Program-made: the position numbers and the translations under genes
Origin: Haloterrigena sp. H1
Lineage (GTDB): Archaea > Halobacteriota > Halobacteria > Halobacteriales > Natrialbaceae
DNA: 64,000 bases
Direction: 5' to 3'
Assembly (NCBI RefSeq): GCF_005938085.1
Contig: NZ_SMZK01000001.1
Coordinates: forward strand, 992,001-1,056,000
In this document: piece by piece, positions 51,225-60,481 of the stretch
Position numbering within the stretch: the first letter of the stretch is position 1
Layout: each line of letters starts with the position of its first letter
Notes under the pieces: generated by a model
The model's database searches: none
The model's input: the letters and a program-made list of their open reading frames with translations, nothing else
What the model was told of the DNA's origin: nothing

Positions 51225-54200
51225 ATGTACGGTCTCGATATCGGGCCAGCAGCGATTCGCGCCGCCACCGACGACGGTGACGGCCCGACGATCGACTCGG
51301 TCTCGCCGGTCGTGATGCCGGTCGACGACGATACGCTTACCAGGGCAGGTCTCTCGAGGGAGAGCGACACCGTCCAGGTCGACGGAACGACGTATGCGGT
51401 CGGTACGGCAGCCCGGAACGCCGCAGCGACGGCTGAAGAAGAACCCCAGCCACTGTTTGTAAACGGTCTCCTCACGGAAGATAGCCCTGCGGACGCAACG
51501 GTCGTGCTGGACGCGCTCATCGATGACGCCATCGGGGACGTGGCCGACGGCCGACTCTGTTATACGACAGCGGGAACGCCAGTCGATTCGGCAGCGCCGA
51601 CCGACACCCACCACGAAGCCGTAACGACAGCACTGACCGATCGTGGCGTCGATCCAACGCCGATCAGCAAGGGGTTCGCCGTCGTCTACGATCAGTTTGC
51701 GGCCGACAACTACACCGGACTCGGCGTCTGTCTCGAGACCCAGACGACCAGTGCGACGGTGGCGTACTACGGCGTGCCAGCAGTCACCGTTTCGATCGCG
51801 AAGGGACGTGAGTGGGTCGTCGACCGCGCGGCCGCTGATACCGGTCACGCGCCGTCGCAGGTCGCTCGCACACTCGAGAACCTGACGCTCGACCCCGACG
51901 TGGAAGCAGGCGGACTCGAGAGTGCCCTTGCCGAGGCCTACGACGAGCTCGTGGCCGAGTTGATCGACGCGATCCGGGACGAAGCCGACGAGAACGACGT
52001 CCAGCGGGGGCTGTCTATCCCGGTCGCGATCGCAGGCGAGGGGGCGATCGAGGGCCTCGAGTTCCTCGTCGGTGGCCGCTTCGATGCGGCGACGGTCCCG
52101 TTTTCGATCCGAGACGTTCGACTCGCGGATGTCCCCGTCGAGAGCGCCGCTCGAGGCGCGCTCGCGGCCGCTCGAGACGACGTCGAAGCCGACGAAGCGA
52201 TGACCCGGTCCGAATCCGCTGGGGGCGACACCGAATCGGCCGCCGCTGAGTCGGCTGTCGAGGGCGCGTCACCCACGACCACGGAACTCGCGTTCGACGA
52301 GTTCGACGCTGCCGAGACGACGCCCGATCCGACGGACGACGCTATCGAGAAGCTGTTCGATCGGCTCGCGAATCGCGACGACGAGATCCAGTCCGTTCGC
52401 GAGGATCTCGATGCCCTGTTCGAGGACCTCGAGTACATCGAGGCACGGACGGCTGCCGCCGAAGACGTCGCCGCACTCGATGACCGACTCGAGTCGTTCG
52501 CCGCCGACCTGTCCGATCTCGAGACCAAAAGCGAGACCCACGCCACCGAAACTGACGTTGCGAGTCTCGACGCCGATCTCGAGGCCCTGTCGGACGCGTT
52601 CGACGCACTCGAGGCCGATGTCGACGAAGTCGGCGAGACGCTCACGGAGATCGAGGCGACCGCAGCCGACGAGCGATCCACGCTCGACGACCGACTCGCC
52701 GAGCTGGCCGGCGACCTCGAGACCGTCACCGATCGGACGGCGACGATCGACGAGGCACTCAACGAAGTTCGGACGGACCTCGACGACCTCGCCGTGACCG
52801 CCGCGACCGAAGCGTCACTCGAGACGCTCGAGGGAACCGTCTCGGAACTCACGGGCGACATCGCGAATCTCGAACGAGACATCGAGCAACGCGACGCGCG
52901 ACTCGATGGCGTCGCTGGCCGACTCGAAGAACTCCGGACGCGCCTCGACGGTGTTGCTGGCCGCCTCGAGGAACACGTCGAGCGGACCGACGCACGGATC
53001 GAGACGGTCGAGACGACCCTCGACGAGGAGCTCGACGCCGTCGACGATGAACTGGACACGATCCGCGAGACGGTCGACACCCGTATCGAGCGCGTTCGCG
53101 ATGCGATCGCCGACATCGAATCGACGACAGCGACGGACGAGCGGGTCGACGATATCGCGGACGAACTGGCACATCTCGAGACGGCAGTCGACGACGCCGG
53201 CGAGACGATTTCGGCGGTCGAAACGCAACTGGCCGACCTCGAAACGCGTACAGCCAGCACGGAGACGGTCGATACCCTCACGACGGATCTCGAGACGGTC
53301 GAAGAGGCTGTCCGTGGCCTCGAGTCCTCGCTTGACTCGCTCGAAGACGAACTCGAGGGTCAGATCGATGCCGCCGTCGCCGACATCGATGCCCGTATCG
53401 AGTCGGCGACAAACGCGCTCGACAACGATCTCGCGGCGCTCGAGTCGACAGTCGAGCGGATCGATGCCGAATCGGTCACGGACGACGAGTTGGACGCCCT
53501 GCGTGACGCGCTCGCCGACACCGACGACGAACTCGACGCGGTCGCGACGGACCTCGCCGATCTCACAACGACACTCGAGACGGTCGACGACCGAATCGAC
53601 GACGTGGAAGCGACGTTCACGGCGGACCTCTCCGCGCTCGAGGCCGACCTCGAGCGCGAAACGGATGCACTCGCTGAGACGATTGCGACGATCGACGAGC
53701 GCGTCGAGGAGACCGAGCGTCGACTTGACGATCACGACGAGCGCATCGATGAAACCGAGTCCCAGCTGGACGACCAGAGCGACCGTCTCGACGACTTCAC
53801 ATCGTCGCTCGAGACGGTCGAGGCTGCGGCCAGCGAGATACCAGCGGTCGAAACCGACCTCGAGACCGTCATTGATCGTCTCGAGTCACTCCGGGCGGAC
53901 CACGACGACCTTGCCCAAGCCGTCGAGACGCATCCCGACGAATCGGCACTCGAGGCGCTCGAATCCGATCTCGACGCGCTGGATGGGCGACTGACCACGG
54001 TCGTCGATCAGCACTCGGCGCTCGAGGACCGCCTCGACGCAACCGACGGCCGGATCGACGACGTCGAGACGCAGGCCACCCGGGAGGAAGAACTCGAGGC
54101 ACTTCGGAGCGAGCTCGAAGCCGTCCGGGCCGACGCGGCTGCGACGCCGGCGCTTCCGCCATCGATCGTCGCCGGCGGTGGCGGAGCGGGCGTCGTCGCT

Positions 54201-54299
54201 GGCGCTATCGCTGCACTCTCTGGCGATGCCACAGTCGGAGCCGGTGCAGCCGTCGTCGGACTCGTTTTGATCGCCGTTGCGGCCAGCCTCGCTCGGTGA
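51225..54299 (+). CDS. Actin-like domain fused to a long coiled coil with C-terminal membrane hairpin
   Basis: 1024 residues. Residues 1-320 look like an actin/MreB/FtsA-superfamily ATPase: GLDIGPAAIRAA (phosphate-1-like, Asp5), GLGVCLETQTTSATVA (phosphate-2-like, 165-180) and PVAIAGEGAIEGLEFLVGG (adenosine-like, 266-284). An acidic Ser/Thr linker (320-370) is followed by about 600 residues (370-970) of heptad-type coiled coil with many LDDRL/LETVE segments. The last 45 residues form a Gly-rich helix hairpin (SIVAGGGGAGVVAGAIAAL and TVGAGAAVVGLVLIAVAAS), probably a membrane anchor. Filament-forming or membrane-scaffold role is inference. No enzyme partner; pckA is divergent, a mini zinc ribbon follows. 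Confidence 0.78.
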   Translation: MYGLDIGPAAIRAATDDGDGPTIDSVSPVVMPVDDDTLTRAGLSRESDTVQVDGTTYAVGTAARNAAATAEEEPQPLFVNGLLTEDSPADATVVLDALIDDAIGDVADGRLCYTTAGTPVDSAAPTDTHHEAVTTALTDRGVDPTPISKGFAVVYDQFAADNYTGLGVCLETQTTSATVAYYGVPAVTVSIAKGREWVVDRAAADTGHAPSQVARTLENLTLDPDVEAGGLESALAEAYDELVAELIDAIRDEADENDVQRGLSIPVAIAGEGAIEGLEFLVGGRFDAATVPFSIRDVRLADVPVESAARGALAAARDDVEADEAMTRSESAGGDTESAAAESAVEGASPTTTELAFDEFDAAETTPDPTDDAIEKLFDRLANRDDEIQSVREDLDALFEDLEYIEARTAAAEDVAALDDRLESFAADLSDLETKSETHATETDVASLDADLEALSDAFDALEADVDEVGETLTEIEATAADERSTLDDRLAELAGDLETVTDRTATIDEALNEVRTDLDDLAVTAATEASLETLEGTVSELTGDIANLERDIEQRDARLDGVAGRLEELRTRLDGVAGRLEEHVERTDARIETVETTLDEELDAVDDELDTIRETVDTRIERVRDAIADIESTTATDERVDDIADELAHLETAVDDAGETISAVETQLADLETRTASTETVDTLTTDLETVEEAVRGLESSLDSLEDELEGQIDAAVADIDARIESATNALDNDLAALESTVERIDAESVTDDELDALRDALADTDDELDAVATDLADLTTTLETVDDRIDDVEATFTADLSALEADLERETDALAETIATIDERVEETERRLDDHDERIDETESQLDDQSDRLDDFTSSLETVEAAASEIPAVETDLETVIDRLESLRADHDDLAQAVETHPDESALEALESDLDALDGRLTTVVDQHSALEDRLDATDGRIDDVETQATREEELEALRSELEAVRADAAATPALPPSIVAGGGGAGVVAGAIAALSGDATVGAGAAVVGLVLIAVAASLAR

Positions 54300-54375
54300 G
54301 GCGTTACGCGTCAAAGGTTGCGTCACAGCCTGACGGGATGTCTCGCTCGAGTGGACAGACGGAAGTCGAGGACGA

Positions 54376-54507
54376 CTACCCGCGAATCAGGTCGACGTTT
54401 CGCATCTCGCCCCCGCACTGTTGGCAAGTGCTGAGGAGTGCGTCACCGACCGTCTCTTGTCGACCACACTGGACGCAGACGTACTCGCGTTCCCCTTTTC
54501 GAGTCAT
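54376..54507 (-). CDS. Mini zinc-ribbon (rubrerythrin-like domain) protein
   Basis: 43 residues: YVCVQCGRQETVG and STCQQCGGEMRNVDL give two CxxC knuckles spaced as in rubredoxin-type zinc ribbons. ATG 54507, stop TAG at 54376. One of several such genes in the next 3.5 kb. Confidence 0.75.
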   Translation of the reverse strand: MTRKGEREYVCVQCGRQETVGDALLSTCQQCGGEMRNVDLIRG

Positions 54508-54605
54508 ATGGTAGCATACACCGAGATGTGTGTTAACTCTTACTGTGGTAAATCCCCCTTTCAGACGGCGATCGAGACACCGAGTGCGAGCTATTGCAAT
54601 GGCCG

Positions 54606-54993
54606 TCAGTGGCCACGATCGGAGTTCCGGTTGAAGAGCCAGAGCAGACAGCCCAGTACCGTGGTACCGATGATCGCCATCGCGAGCAGCCAGAACGCGG
54701 TCCTGAAACCGGCGGTCTCAGAAAGGGTACCGACGAGCACCCCGGCCGTGATGACGACGAACGAGCCGAACCGATCTGCGAACACGCCCGACGGAAACTA
54801 CATGATCGCGTAGACGTGCATGAGTCCCGAAAAGGCGGTCCGAGGACGGGACCGAGACCCCGTAGCTCGTCCCAAACGCGTCGAACAGCGGCGGGAAGGC
54901 ATACCGCAGGAACTTCGCGAGAAACCAGATCGCCGCTGTCAACACGAGCGCGTCGTAGCCCACGACCCGTCCGGCGATGTGTCGAACCGACAT
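54606..54993 (-). pseudogene. Truncated, frameshifted MFS transporter remnant
   Basis: From 54993 the frame reads MSVRHIAGRVVGYDALVLTA and FLAKFLRYAFPPLFDAFGTS, the start of an MFS permease, then loses its frame near 54855. The last part is in another frame, GVFADRFGSFVVITAGVLVG and FRTAFWLLAMAIIGTTVLG, preceded by an in-frame stop. Most of the protein (about 250 residues) is missing. Its end overlaps a family-B-like sequence. Confidence 0.72.
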
Positions 54994-55248
54994 CCGTTCT
55001 CGCCGAGACTCGCAACCGGACGACCGAGTATTCTCCGATCGCACCCTCGAGTCGCACGCTGCGACGGCTCACGGCCCGCTTCGATGATTCGAAACCGATA
55101 CTCGAGTCGCAACTGTCGCCAGCGTCGTGTCTCGAACAGTGTGATAACGTCCTGCGACCCATGTAATGTTGGCATTAAATAACATAATATTGTAATAGAT
55201 ATTACCAGGCAGAGTTTATATGAGAGTTCATGATAGACTGAGGTACGA

Positions 55249-55431
55249 ATGGCTACCAACACGACGACAAACTGGAATGACCCGGTCACCTGTCCGTTCT
55301 GCGGAGACGAGCTCGCGTCGCCCGGTGCTGGGTTCGTTGATCATATCGACGACAGCGCCGACTGCGAGGTGGGATTCGAACACTGGCGAGCGAACATCGC
55401 CGGCGACCTCGCGGGCGAGTGGACGGGGTAG
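55249..55431 (+). CDS. Small Cys/His zinc-finger-like protein
   Basis: 60 residues: VTCPFCGDELASPGAGFVDHI and DSADCEVGFEHWRANI give C-x2-C...H...C, which could bind zinc. Conserved-looking haloarchaeal size; unknown function. It ends just before a GTGGAC...GTCCAC hairpin. Confidence 0.65.
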   Translation: MATNTTTNWNDPVTCPFCGDELASPGAGFVDHIDDSADCEVGFEHWRANIAGDLAGEWTG

Positions 55432-55766
55432 TCCACGGACACCTGTCCACGAGCCCGATCGTGGCTCGTGTAGTCGGTGTGTGAACCGCCAGTTCCATCG
55501 TCTTCGACCACTCACCACAGCCATCTGGGGATCAGTTTTTGCCGACAGAGCCGGTCATGACGCCAACTGTATCAACAGACGCGTCAGTCCCGCGGGCTCG
55601 ATATCGAGGGTTGAGTACTGCGAACTGACGCGGCTGTGCTCACTGCTGTTGTTCCTGATGGTCATTCGTCCAGTAATTAATGAGATCTAGCGTACTATCG
55701 TGCCTTGTATCCGGCTAGAACACTATTAGAGAAACACTTTTGCGCTATAGAATCCCATGAGTGGCC
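55432..55766. other. Spacer without gene
   Basis: 335 bases. A hairpin (GTGGAC-GGGGTA-GTCCAC) straddles the preceding stop. AT-rich stretches (GTAATTAATGAGATC near 55672) and TATA-like GCTATAGAATC near 55744 would promote the next mini-gene. Nothing else recognised. Confidence 0.5.
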
Positions 55767-55907
55767 ATGGCATACACTGATCCGTATACGCCAGCTCGAT
55801 CGTACTATGAGTGTCTGAACTGCACCTACCGGGAGACTACCGAGTCGCTCGGGCACTGTCCGGAGTGTGGCAGTCACGTTCGCAATATCGCCGTTGCTCG
55901 GGAGTAG
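55767..55907 (+). CDS. Mini zinc-ribbon protein
   Basis: 46 residues: YYECLNCTYRETTESLGHCPECGSHVRNIAVARE carries two CxxC pairs (C15/C18 and C30/C33 by count), a typical zinc ribbon. Too short for many gene finders. The stop TAG coincides with the left part of repeat A5. Confidence 0.68.
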   Translation: MAYTDPYTPARSYYECLNCTYRETTESLGHCPECGSHVRNIAVARE

Positions 55908-55960
55908 TGCCGGCCGATGTAGGGATGATCGACTTCACGTAGTTCTGTCCGGCAGTATCA
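55904..55960. repeat. Partial family-A palindrome, copy A5 (inverted)
   Basis: The right arm CACGTAGTTCTGTCCGGCAG with TATCA is clear; the left arm AGTAGTGCCGGCCGATG is weak. The right end supplies the stop TGA of the minus gene at 55958. Confidence 0.6.
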
Positions 55961-56425
55961 GTCGAAATCGGGCAGGTCCTCCGGCGGTTCGTACTCGGCT
56001 TCCCAGTCGACGTACTCCTCTTTGAGCGTGACCGAGACGATCTGGCCGAACTCCGTGAGCTCGGCGTTGATCGAAGAAACCGTTCCCCACGTGTCGAGGT
56101 CCGGGTGGTACTTCCGTGCCTGCCAGTCCTCCGGAATTCCCGGCGCGTGATAGCCGACGCGGTCGGCGAAGTCGTCCCAGAAGAAGTCAAAGCCCGCAAA
56201 GAGCTCGAGGTCGCGAGCGATCCCGTACTCGCGCTCGTCGAGGTCCGTGTCCGCGCGCCACTCGTCGAACGCTTCCTCCCAGGCCCCGTCCTTGAGGAAC
56301 GCCTGCAGCTCCTCGCGACGGTAGTCGATCTCCTCGCCGTCGGCGCTGATGGTCGCGTCCTCGTACTCGTTCGGATCGACGAACTCCAGTTCCGGCGGCT
56401 CGGGGGGTTCGACCTCGAGTGTCAT
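55958..56425 (-). CDS. Haloarchaeal protein of unknown function
   Basis: 155 residues, acidic, rich in Trp/Tyr/Phe (FFWDDFADRVGYHAPGIPEDW) with a central helical region LQAFLKDGAWEEAFDEWRAD. No signal, helix hairpin or metal site. Family not recognised. Its stop codon is contributed by repeat A5. Confidence 0.68.
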   Translation of the reverse strand: MTLEVEPPEPPELEFVDPNEYEDATISADGEEIDYRREELQAFLKDGAWEEAFDEWRADTDLDEREYGIARDLELFAGFDFFWDDFADRVGYHAPGIPEDWQARKYHPDLDTWGTVSSINAELTEFGQIVSVTLKEEYVDWEAEYEPPEDLPDFD

Positions 56426-56567
56426 ACGCGGTCGTAGGTCGGGTCATCGGATAAGAATTCCCACCGGTCGTGCTGGTGGATCGAGCCGTGGGCACCGCCC
56501 GCCACGTGCCGTCGGAGTCGTCTCGCCATCCAAACACTCAATCGCCTGCCAGCCTTAGCGGGAGGCG

Positions 56568-57347
56568 ATGACAGCGTACGAGGCGGCGATCCTCGACGTC
56601 GACGGGACGATCGTCCGGGGCGAGGAGTTACTCCCCGGTGCGATCGACGGCCTGCGAGCGCTCGAGGCGGTGGGCTGTTCGCGGCTGCTCTTCTCGAACA
56701 ACCCGACGCGCGGGGCCGATCACTACCGGGAGAAACTCACACCCCACGGGATCGATGTCGATCCGGCGACCGTTCTCACCTCCGCGACCGTCTCGGCGGC
56801 GTATCTCGCGGCGACTCATCCAGACGAGCGGGTCTTCCTCGTCGGCGACGGGCGACTTGAGGCGATTCTCGAGGACGCAGCTGTCGAACTGACGAGCGAT
56901 CCCGATGCGGCGGAAGTCGTGCTTGGATCGTTCGACAGGGGATTCTCGTTCGAAACGCTCTGGGACTCCCTGCGAGCGCTCGAGGGTGGCGTTCCCTTCT
57001 ACGGCACCGATCCAGATGCGACGATTCCGATCGACGAGGGAGAGATTCCGGGCACGGGAGCGATCCTCGCCGCGATGGAGACCGTCGCCGGTCGTGAACC
57101 GGATGCGATTCTGGGCAAACCGTCGTCGGTCGCGGCCACGGCGGCGATGGATCGGTTGGACGCCGCTCCGTCGAACACGCTCGTCGTCGGCGACCGGCTC
57201 AACACCGATATCGCACTCGGGAACCGCGCCGGTATGGAGACGGCCCTGGTACTCACCGGTGTCACCGACCGGGCGGCCCTCGCCGAGTCGTCGATCGAAC
57301 CCGACCACGTCCTCGAGTCGCTTGCTGGAGTCGAGACGCTCCTGTAG
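56568..57347 (+). CDS. HAD-IIA family phosphatase
   Basis: 259 residues. The HAD motif I is AILDVDGTIVRGEELLPG (Asp nucleophile), motif II FSNNPTRG, motif III KPSS (residues near 187), motif IV VVGDRLNTDIALGNRAG. This is the NagD/4-nitrophenylphosphatase-like branch with a C2 cap. It hydrolyses small phosphate esters; substrate unknown. GGAGG 5 bases before the ATG is a good ribosome site. Confidence 0.92.
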   Translation: MTAYEAAILDVDGTIVRGEELLPGAIDGLRALEAVGCSRLLFSNNPTRGADHYREKLTPHGIDVDPATVLTSATVSAAYLAATHPDERVFLVGDGRLEAILEDAAVELTSDPDAAEVVLGSFDRGFSFETLWDSLRALEGGVPFYGTDPDATIPIDEGEIPGTGAILAAMETVAGREPDAILGKPSSVAATAAMDRLDAAPSNTLVVGDRLNTDIALGNRAGMETALVLTGVTDRAALAESSIEPDHVLESLAGVETLL

Positions 57348-57439
57348 GTACGTCTCCAGACGCCGCTTTTCCACCCCGTCTCCCTCGTCACGCGCGCTCG
57401 AGAGATATATTTATCACTCACAGTCACAACGTACGACAC

Positions 57440-57667
57440 ATGAGAGAACGTCTCAGCGAAGTGTTGCTGCGTGCACGATACGCAGCCATCGGCGCAGCGA
57501 TCGGTGCAGCAATCGGCAGCGTCTTCAGTCGCAACGCCGCGAGTACTGGCGGTGCGATCGGCGGCCTCATCGGCGCGACCGCCGCCGACACTCGTGGAAC
57601 CATCGAGGACCTACTCGAGACCGTCGAAGAGTACGACCCGCGGTCCGGTTCGACTGACGCGGAGTAG
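57440..57667 (+). CDS. Glycine-zipper small membrane protein
   Basis: 75 residues. AAIGAAIGAAIGSVF and GGAIGGLIGATAAD form two small-residue (GxxxG-type) helices; a charged tail follows. Such proteins insert in membranes and oligomerise. Unknown function. Confidence 0.65.
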   Translation: MRERLSEVLLRARYAAIGAAIGAAIGSVFSRNAASTGGAIGGLIGATAADTRGTIEDLLETVEEYDPRSGSTDAE

Positions 57668-57679
57668 TCGATCGGCCTA

Positions 57680-57835
57680 TTATTCGAGCGATTTTGCCCG
57701 ATTGTGGAACTCGCCGCCACACTCGCATTTCCCCGGATTAGTCGTCGCTTTGACGACGTTTCCACACTGCAGGCATTCGTACGTCGACGCAGAGTCCGGA
57801 TCGTTCGCACCTTCGACGTCCTGATCGTGAGGCAT
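57680..57835 (-). CDS. Rubrerythrin-like zinc-ribbon protein
   Basis: 51 residues: STYECLQCGNVVKATTNPGKCECGGEFHNR gives two Cys pairs in a rubredoxin/rubrerythrin-like knuckle. Start at MPHDQDV is preferred; an extra upstream frame adds nothing. Confidence 0.72.
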   Translation of the reverse strand: MPHDQDVEGANDPDSASTYECLQCGNVVKATTNPGKCECGGEFHNRAKSLE

Positions 57836-57978
57836 ACCAGTGACTTGTACATCCACTTTCATAAGTATAGCCCCGGCCTACGGGGGAGTCGAGGACGGTC
57901 CACGTCACGATTGCGATCGGTGACAGGTTCGACCCGGTGTCCGATACTGGTAAAAGTCGCCGCCGATTTGAGCCTGTA

Positions 57979-59748
57979 ATGAGCGATGCAGGCGAGGCCG
58001 ACGTGCCGGAGCCGCCAGCACCACCCGATGGCAACGGCGGCTCCGTCGAAGTCCTCGGGACAGCACACGTCTCGCAAGCGAGCGTCGACGAAGTGCGCGA
58101 AACGATCGACCAGGAGGACCCCGACATCGTCGCCGTCGAACTCGACGAGGGGCGCTACCGTCAGATGCAGGGTGGGACACCCGACGACATCGAAGCGGAG
58201 GATCTCCTGTCTGGCAACACCGTCTTCCAGTTTCTGGCCTACTGGATGCTGTCGTACGTCCAGTCGCGGCTGGGCGACCAGTTCGACATCGAGCCCGGTG
58301 CTGACATGCGAGCCGCCATCGAGGCCGCCGAGGCAAACGGCAGCGGCGTCGCGCTGGTCGACCGCGACATTCAGGTGACGATCCAGCGATTCTGGAGCCG
58401 GCTTTCCGGGGTCGAGAAGCTGAAGATGGTCGGTGGGCTCGCACTCGGGATCACCGAGCCACGAACCCTCGGACTCACGTTCGGTGTCGTCAGTGGTGCG
58501 CTCGCCGGGCTCGTTATCGGCGCGTTTCTCGCTCCGCTGCTCGGCGTCGGTGAGCTGTTGTTGGTCGGGCTGTCCGACCCCACGCTGCTGCAGTATGCCG
58601 GCGGCAGCGCGATCGGCGCGCTCGTCGGTGCGTTCGTCGGCCTCGCGGCGCTTCCCTCTCTCGAGTCTGCAGGCCGGTACACCGGTGGCTATCTCTCGGG
58701 ATTCTCGATACGAATCCTTGCCGGGGTCGTCCTCGGCCTCGGCGGCGGGCTCGCCATGGTCGCGACCGACACGTTCGCCGGGCCGTTCTCGGCTGCGGCT
58801 GTCGAGAACGTCGGTGTCTACGCGGTCCGCGGCGCGGCCGGTACCCTCGCTGGACTCGGCGTCGGCGTGACGGTCGGTGCCGCCCTCGGATTCGTCCTCG
58901 ACGCGTTCGGCGCTGACGTCGAGGATGTCGACGAGATCGCCATCGAGGAGATGACCGACGGCGACGTCGTCGACGCGATGATGGAGGAGTTTCGCCAGTT
59001 CAGTCCGGGCGGCGCAAACGCCCTGATCGACGAACGTGACGCCTACATCGCACACAACCTCCACGATCTGCGCGAGCAGGGGTACGACGTCCTCGCCGTC
59101 GTCGGTGCCGGCCACAAAGCCGGCATCGAACACCACCTGCGAAACCCAGGGGGGCTCCCGTCGCTCGAGTCGATCTCGGGCACCGCCTCGAGCCGCCGGT
59201 TTTCGCCGCTGAAGATAGGTGGCTACCTGATCATGGTGGGCTTTCTGGCCTTCTTCTTCCTGCTGATCATGGCGGGTGTCAGAAACATGTTCTTGCTGAA
59301 GCTGTTCGTCGCCTGGTTCCTGTTCAACGGGGTCTTCGCCTTTGGGCTGGCGCGACTGGCCGGCGCGCGCTGGACCAGCGCGGGCGTCGGCGGTGCGATC
59401 GCCTGGCTGACGAGTATCAATCCGCTGCTCGCGCCGGGCTGGTTCGCCGGCTACGTCGAACTCAGGCACCGACCGGTCAACGTCCGGGACATCCAGACGC
59501 TAAACGAGATCGTCGACGACACTGACCGTCCGGTCGACGAGGCCCTTTCAGCGATGTTCGACGTCCCACTGTTTCGGCTGATCATGATCGTCGCGCTGAC
59601 GAACGTCGGGAGCATGATCGCGACGTTCCTGTTCCCGTTCGTGGTGTTGCCGTGGCTGGCACCCGAGATCGGCGGCGTCGACGCCCTGATGGGACAGCTC
59701 CTGCAAGGAGCGAGAAACAGTCTCGAGTTACTGCGAGGATTCCTCTAA
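57979..59748 (+). CDS. TraB/PrgY-family membrane protein
   Basis: 589 residues. N-terminal soluble TraB domain: VEVLGTAHVSQASVDEVRE (GTAHVS motif), IVAVELDEGRYRQM, DRDIQVTIQRFW. Several membrane helices follow between about 180 and 300 (SGALAGLVIGAFLAPLLG and others), with a further set near the C terminus. TraB/PrgY members inhibit signalling peptides in enterococci; a metalloprotease-like activity is suspected. The stop overlaps the next start (TAATG). Confidence 0.9.
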   Translation: MSDAGEADVPEPPAPPDGNGGSVEVLGTAHVSQASVDEVRETIDQEDPDIVAVELDEGRYRQMQGGTPDDIEAEDLLSGNTVFQFLAYWMLSYVQSRLGDQFDIEPGADMRAAIEAAEANGSGVALVDRDIQVTIQRFWSRLSGVEKLKMVGGLALGITEPRTLGLTFGVVSGALAGLVIGAFLAPLLGVGELLLVGLSDPTLLQYAGGSAIGALVGAFVGLAALPSLESAGRYTGGYLSGFSIRILAGVVLGLGGGLAMVATDTFAGPFSAAAVENVGVYAVRGAAGTLAGLGVGVTVGAALGFVLDAFGADVEDVDEIAIEEMTDGDVVDAMMEEFRQFSPGGANALIDERDAYIAHNLHDLREQGYDVLAVVGAGHKAGIEHHLRNPGGLPSLESISGTASSRRFSPLKIGGYLIMVGFLAFFFLLIMAGVRNMFLLKLFVAWFLFNGVFAFGLARLAGARWTSAGVGGAIAWLTSINPLLAPGWFAGYVELRHRPVNVRDIQTLNEIVDDTDRPVDEALSAMFDVPLFRLIMIVALTNVGSMIATFLFPFVVLPWLAPEIGGVDALMGQLLQGARNSLELLRGFL

Positions 59749-60401
59749 TGAGCCACCGGACGACTCACGCCCAAGAGCAAGACCTGACGTTCAGCGACAG
59801 GGAGCTACGGGATCTCGCCGTGGCCTGGATCGCGCTCAGCGTGGCGTTCGCGCTGATCCGCGCGCCGTTTCACCGCGGGCTCGCCAGTCTCGAGGAGTTC
59901 ACCATCTCGGTCGGCATCAGCTTCGTGACCGTCGGCGTCGGCTTCCTGCTGCACGAACTCGCACACAAGGTCGTCGCGATCGAACACGGCCAGATAGCAG
60001 AGTTCCGCGCGGACTACCAGATGCTCTTTCTGGCGCTCGTCGGTGCCGTCGTCGGCTTCCTCTTTGCCGCACCCGGGGCCGTCTACCACCGGGGCCAGAT
60101 CACGACGCGGGAGAACGGGCTGATCGCGGTCGCCGGCCCAGTGACGAATCTCCTGCTCGCCGCTCTCTTCGTCCCGTTGCTGATGTTCGCTGCGACGCCC
60201 GGCTTCCTGCCGGCCCTGCTTACGGCGATCGGGCAGATGGGGGTCGGGATCAACCTCTTTCTGGCCGCGTTCAACATGATCCCCTTCGGCCCGCTGGACG
60301 GGAAATCCGTCCTCAAGTGGCACAAGGGCGTCTTCGTGCTGGTGTTCGTCCCGAGCGTCCTGCTTGCGGGCTACGTTCTCTTCTTCGTCGGGCTCTTCTG
60401 A
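59748..60401 (+). CDS. Site-2-protease-family membrane metalloprotease
   Basis: 217 residues. HExxH appears as LLHELAHKVVAIEHG (His/Glu/His zinc site) within a membrane helix, and the second metal motif as MIPFGPLDGKSVLKW near residue 175. About six helices. Intramembrane proteolysis, here coupled to TraB by translational overlap; substrates unknown. Confidence 0.9.
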   Translation: MSHRTTHAQEQDLTFSDRELRDLAVAWIALSVAFALIRAPFHRGLASLEEFTISVGISFVTVGVGFLLHELAHKVVAIEHGQIAEFRADYQMLFLALVGAVVGFLFAAPGAVYHRGQITTRENGLIAVAGPVTNLLLAALFVPLLMFAATPGFLPALLTAIGQMGVGINLFLAAFNMIPFGPLDGKSVLKWHKGVFVLVFVPSVLLAGYVLFFVGLF

Positions 60402-60481
60402 GCCCCACAAGCGGTCGTCGCCAACCGCGGTGGCTCCGCCGGACCGGTGACCTTTTGCTCGCCCCGAGAGGTCCTTCGAGT

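Noticed and set aside
57859..59469. A 536-residue minus-strand frame
   Set aside because: Antisense of the TraB-family gene; composition rich in Arg/Gln/Gly with no domain.
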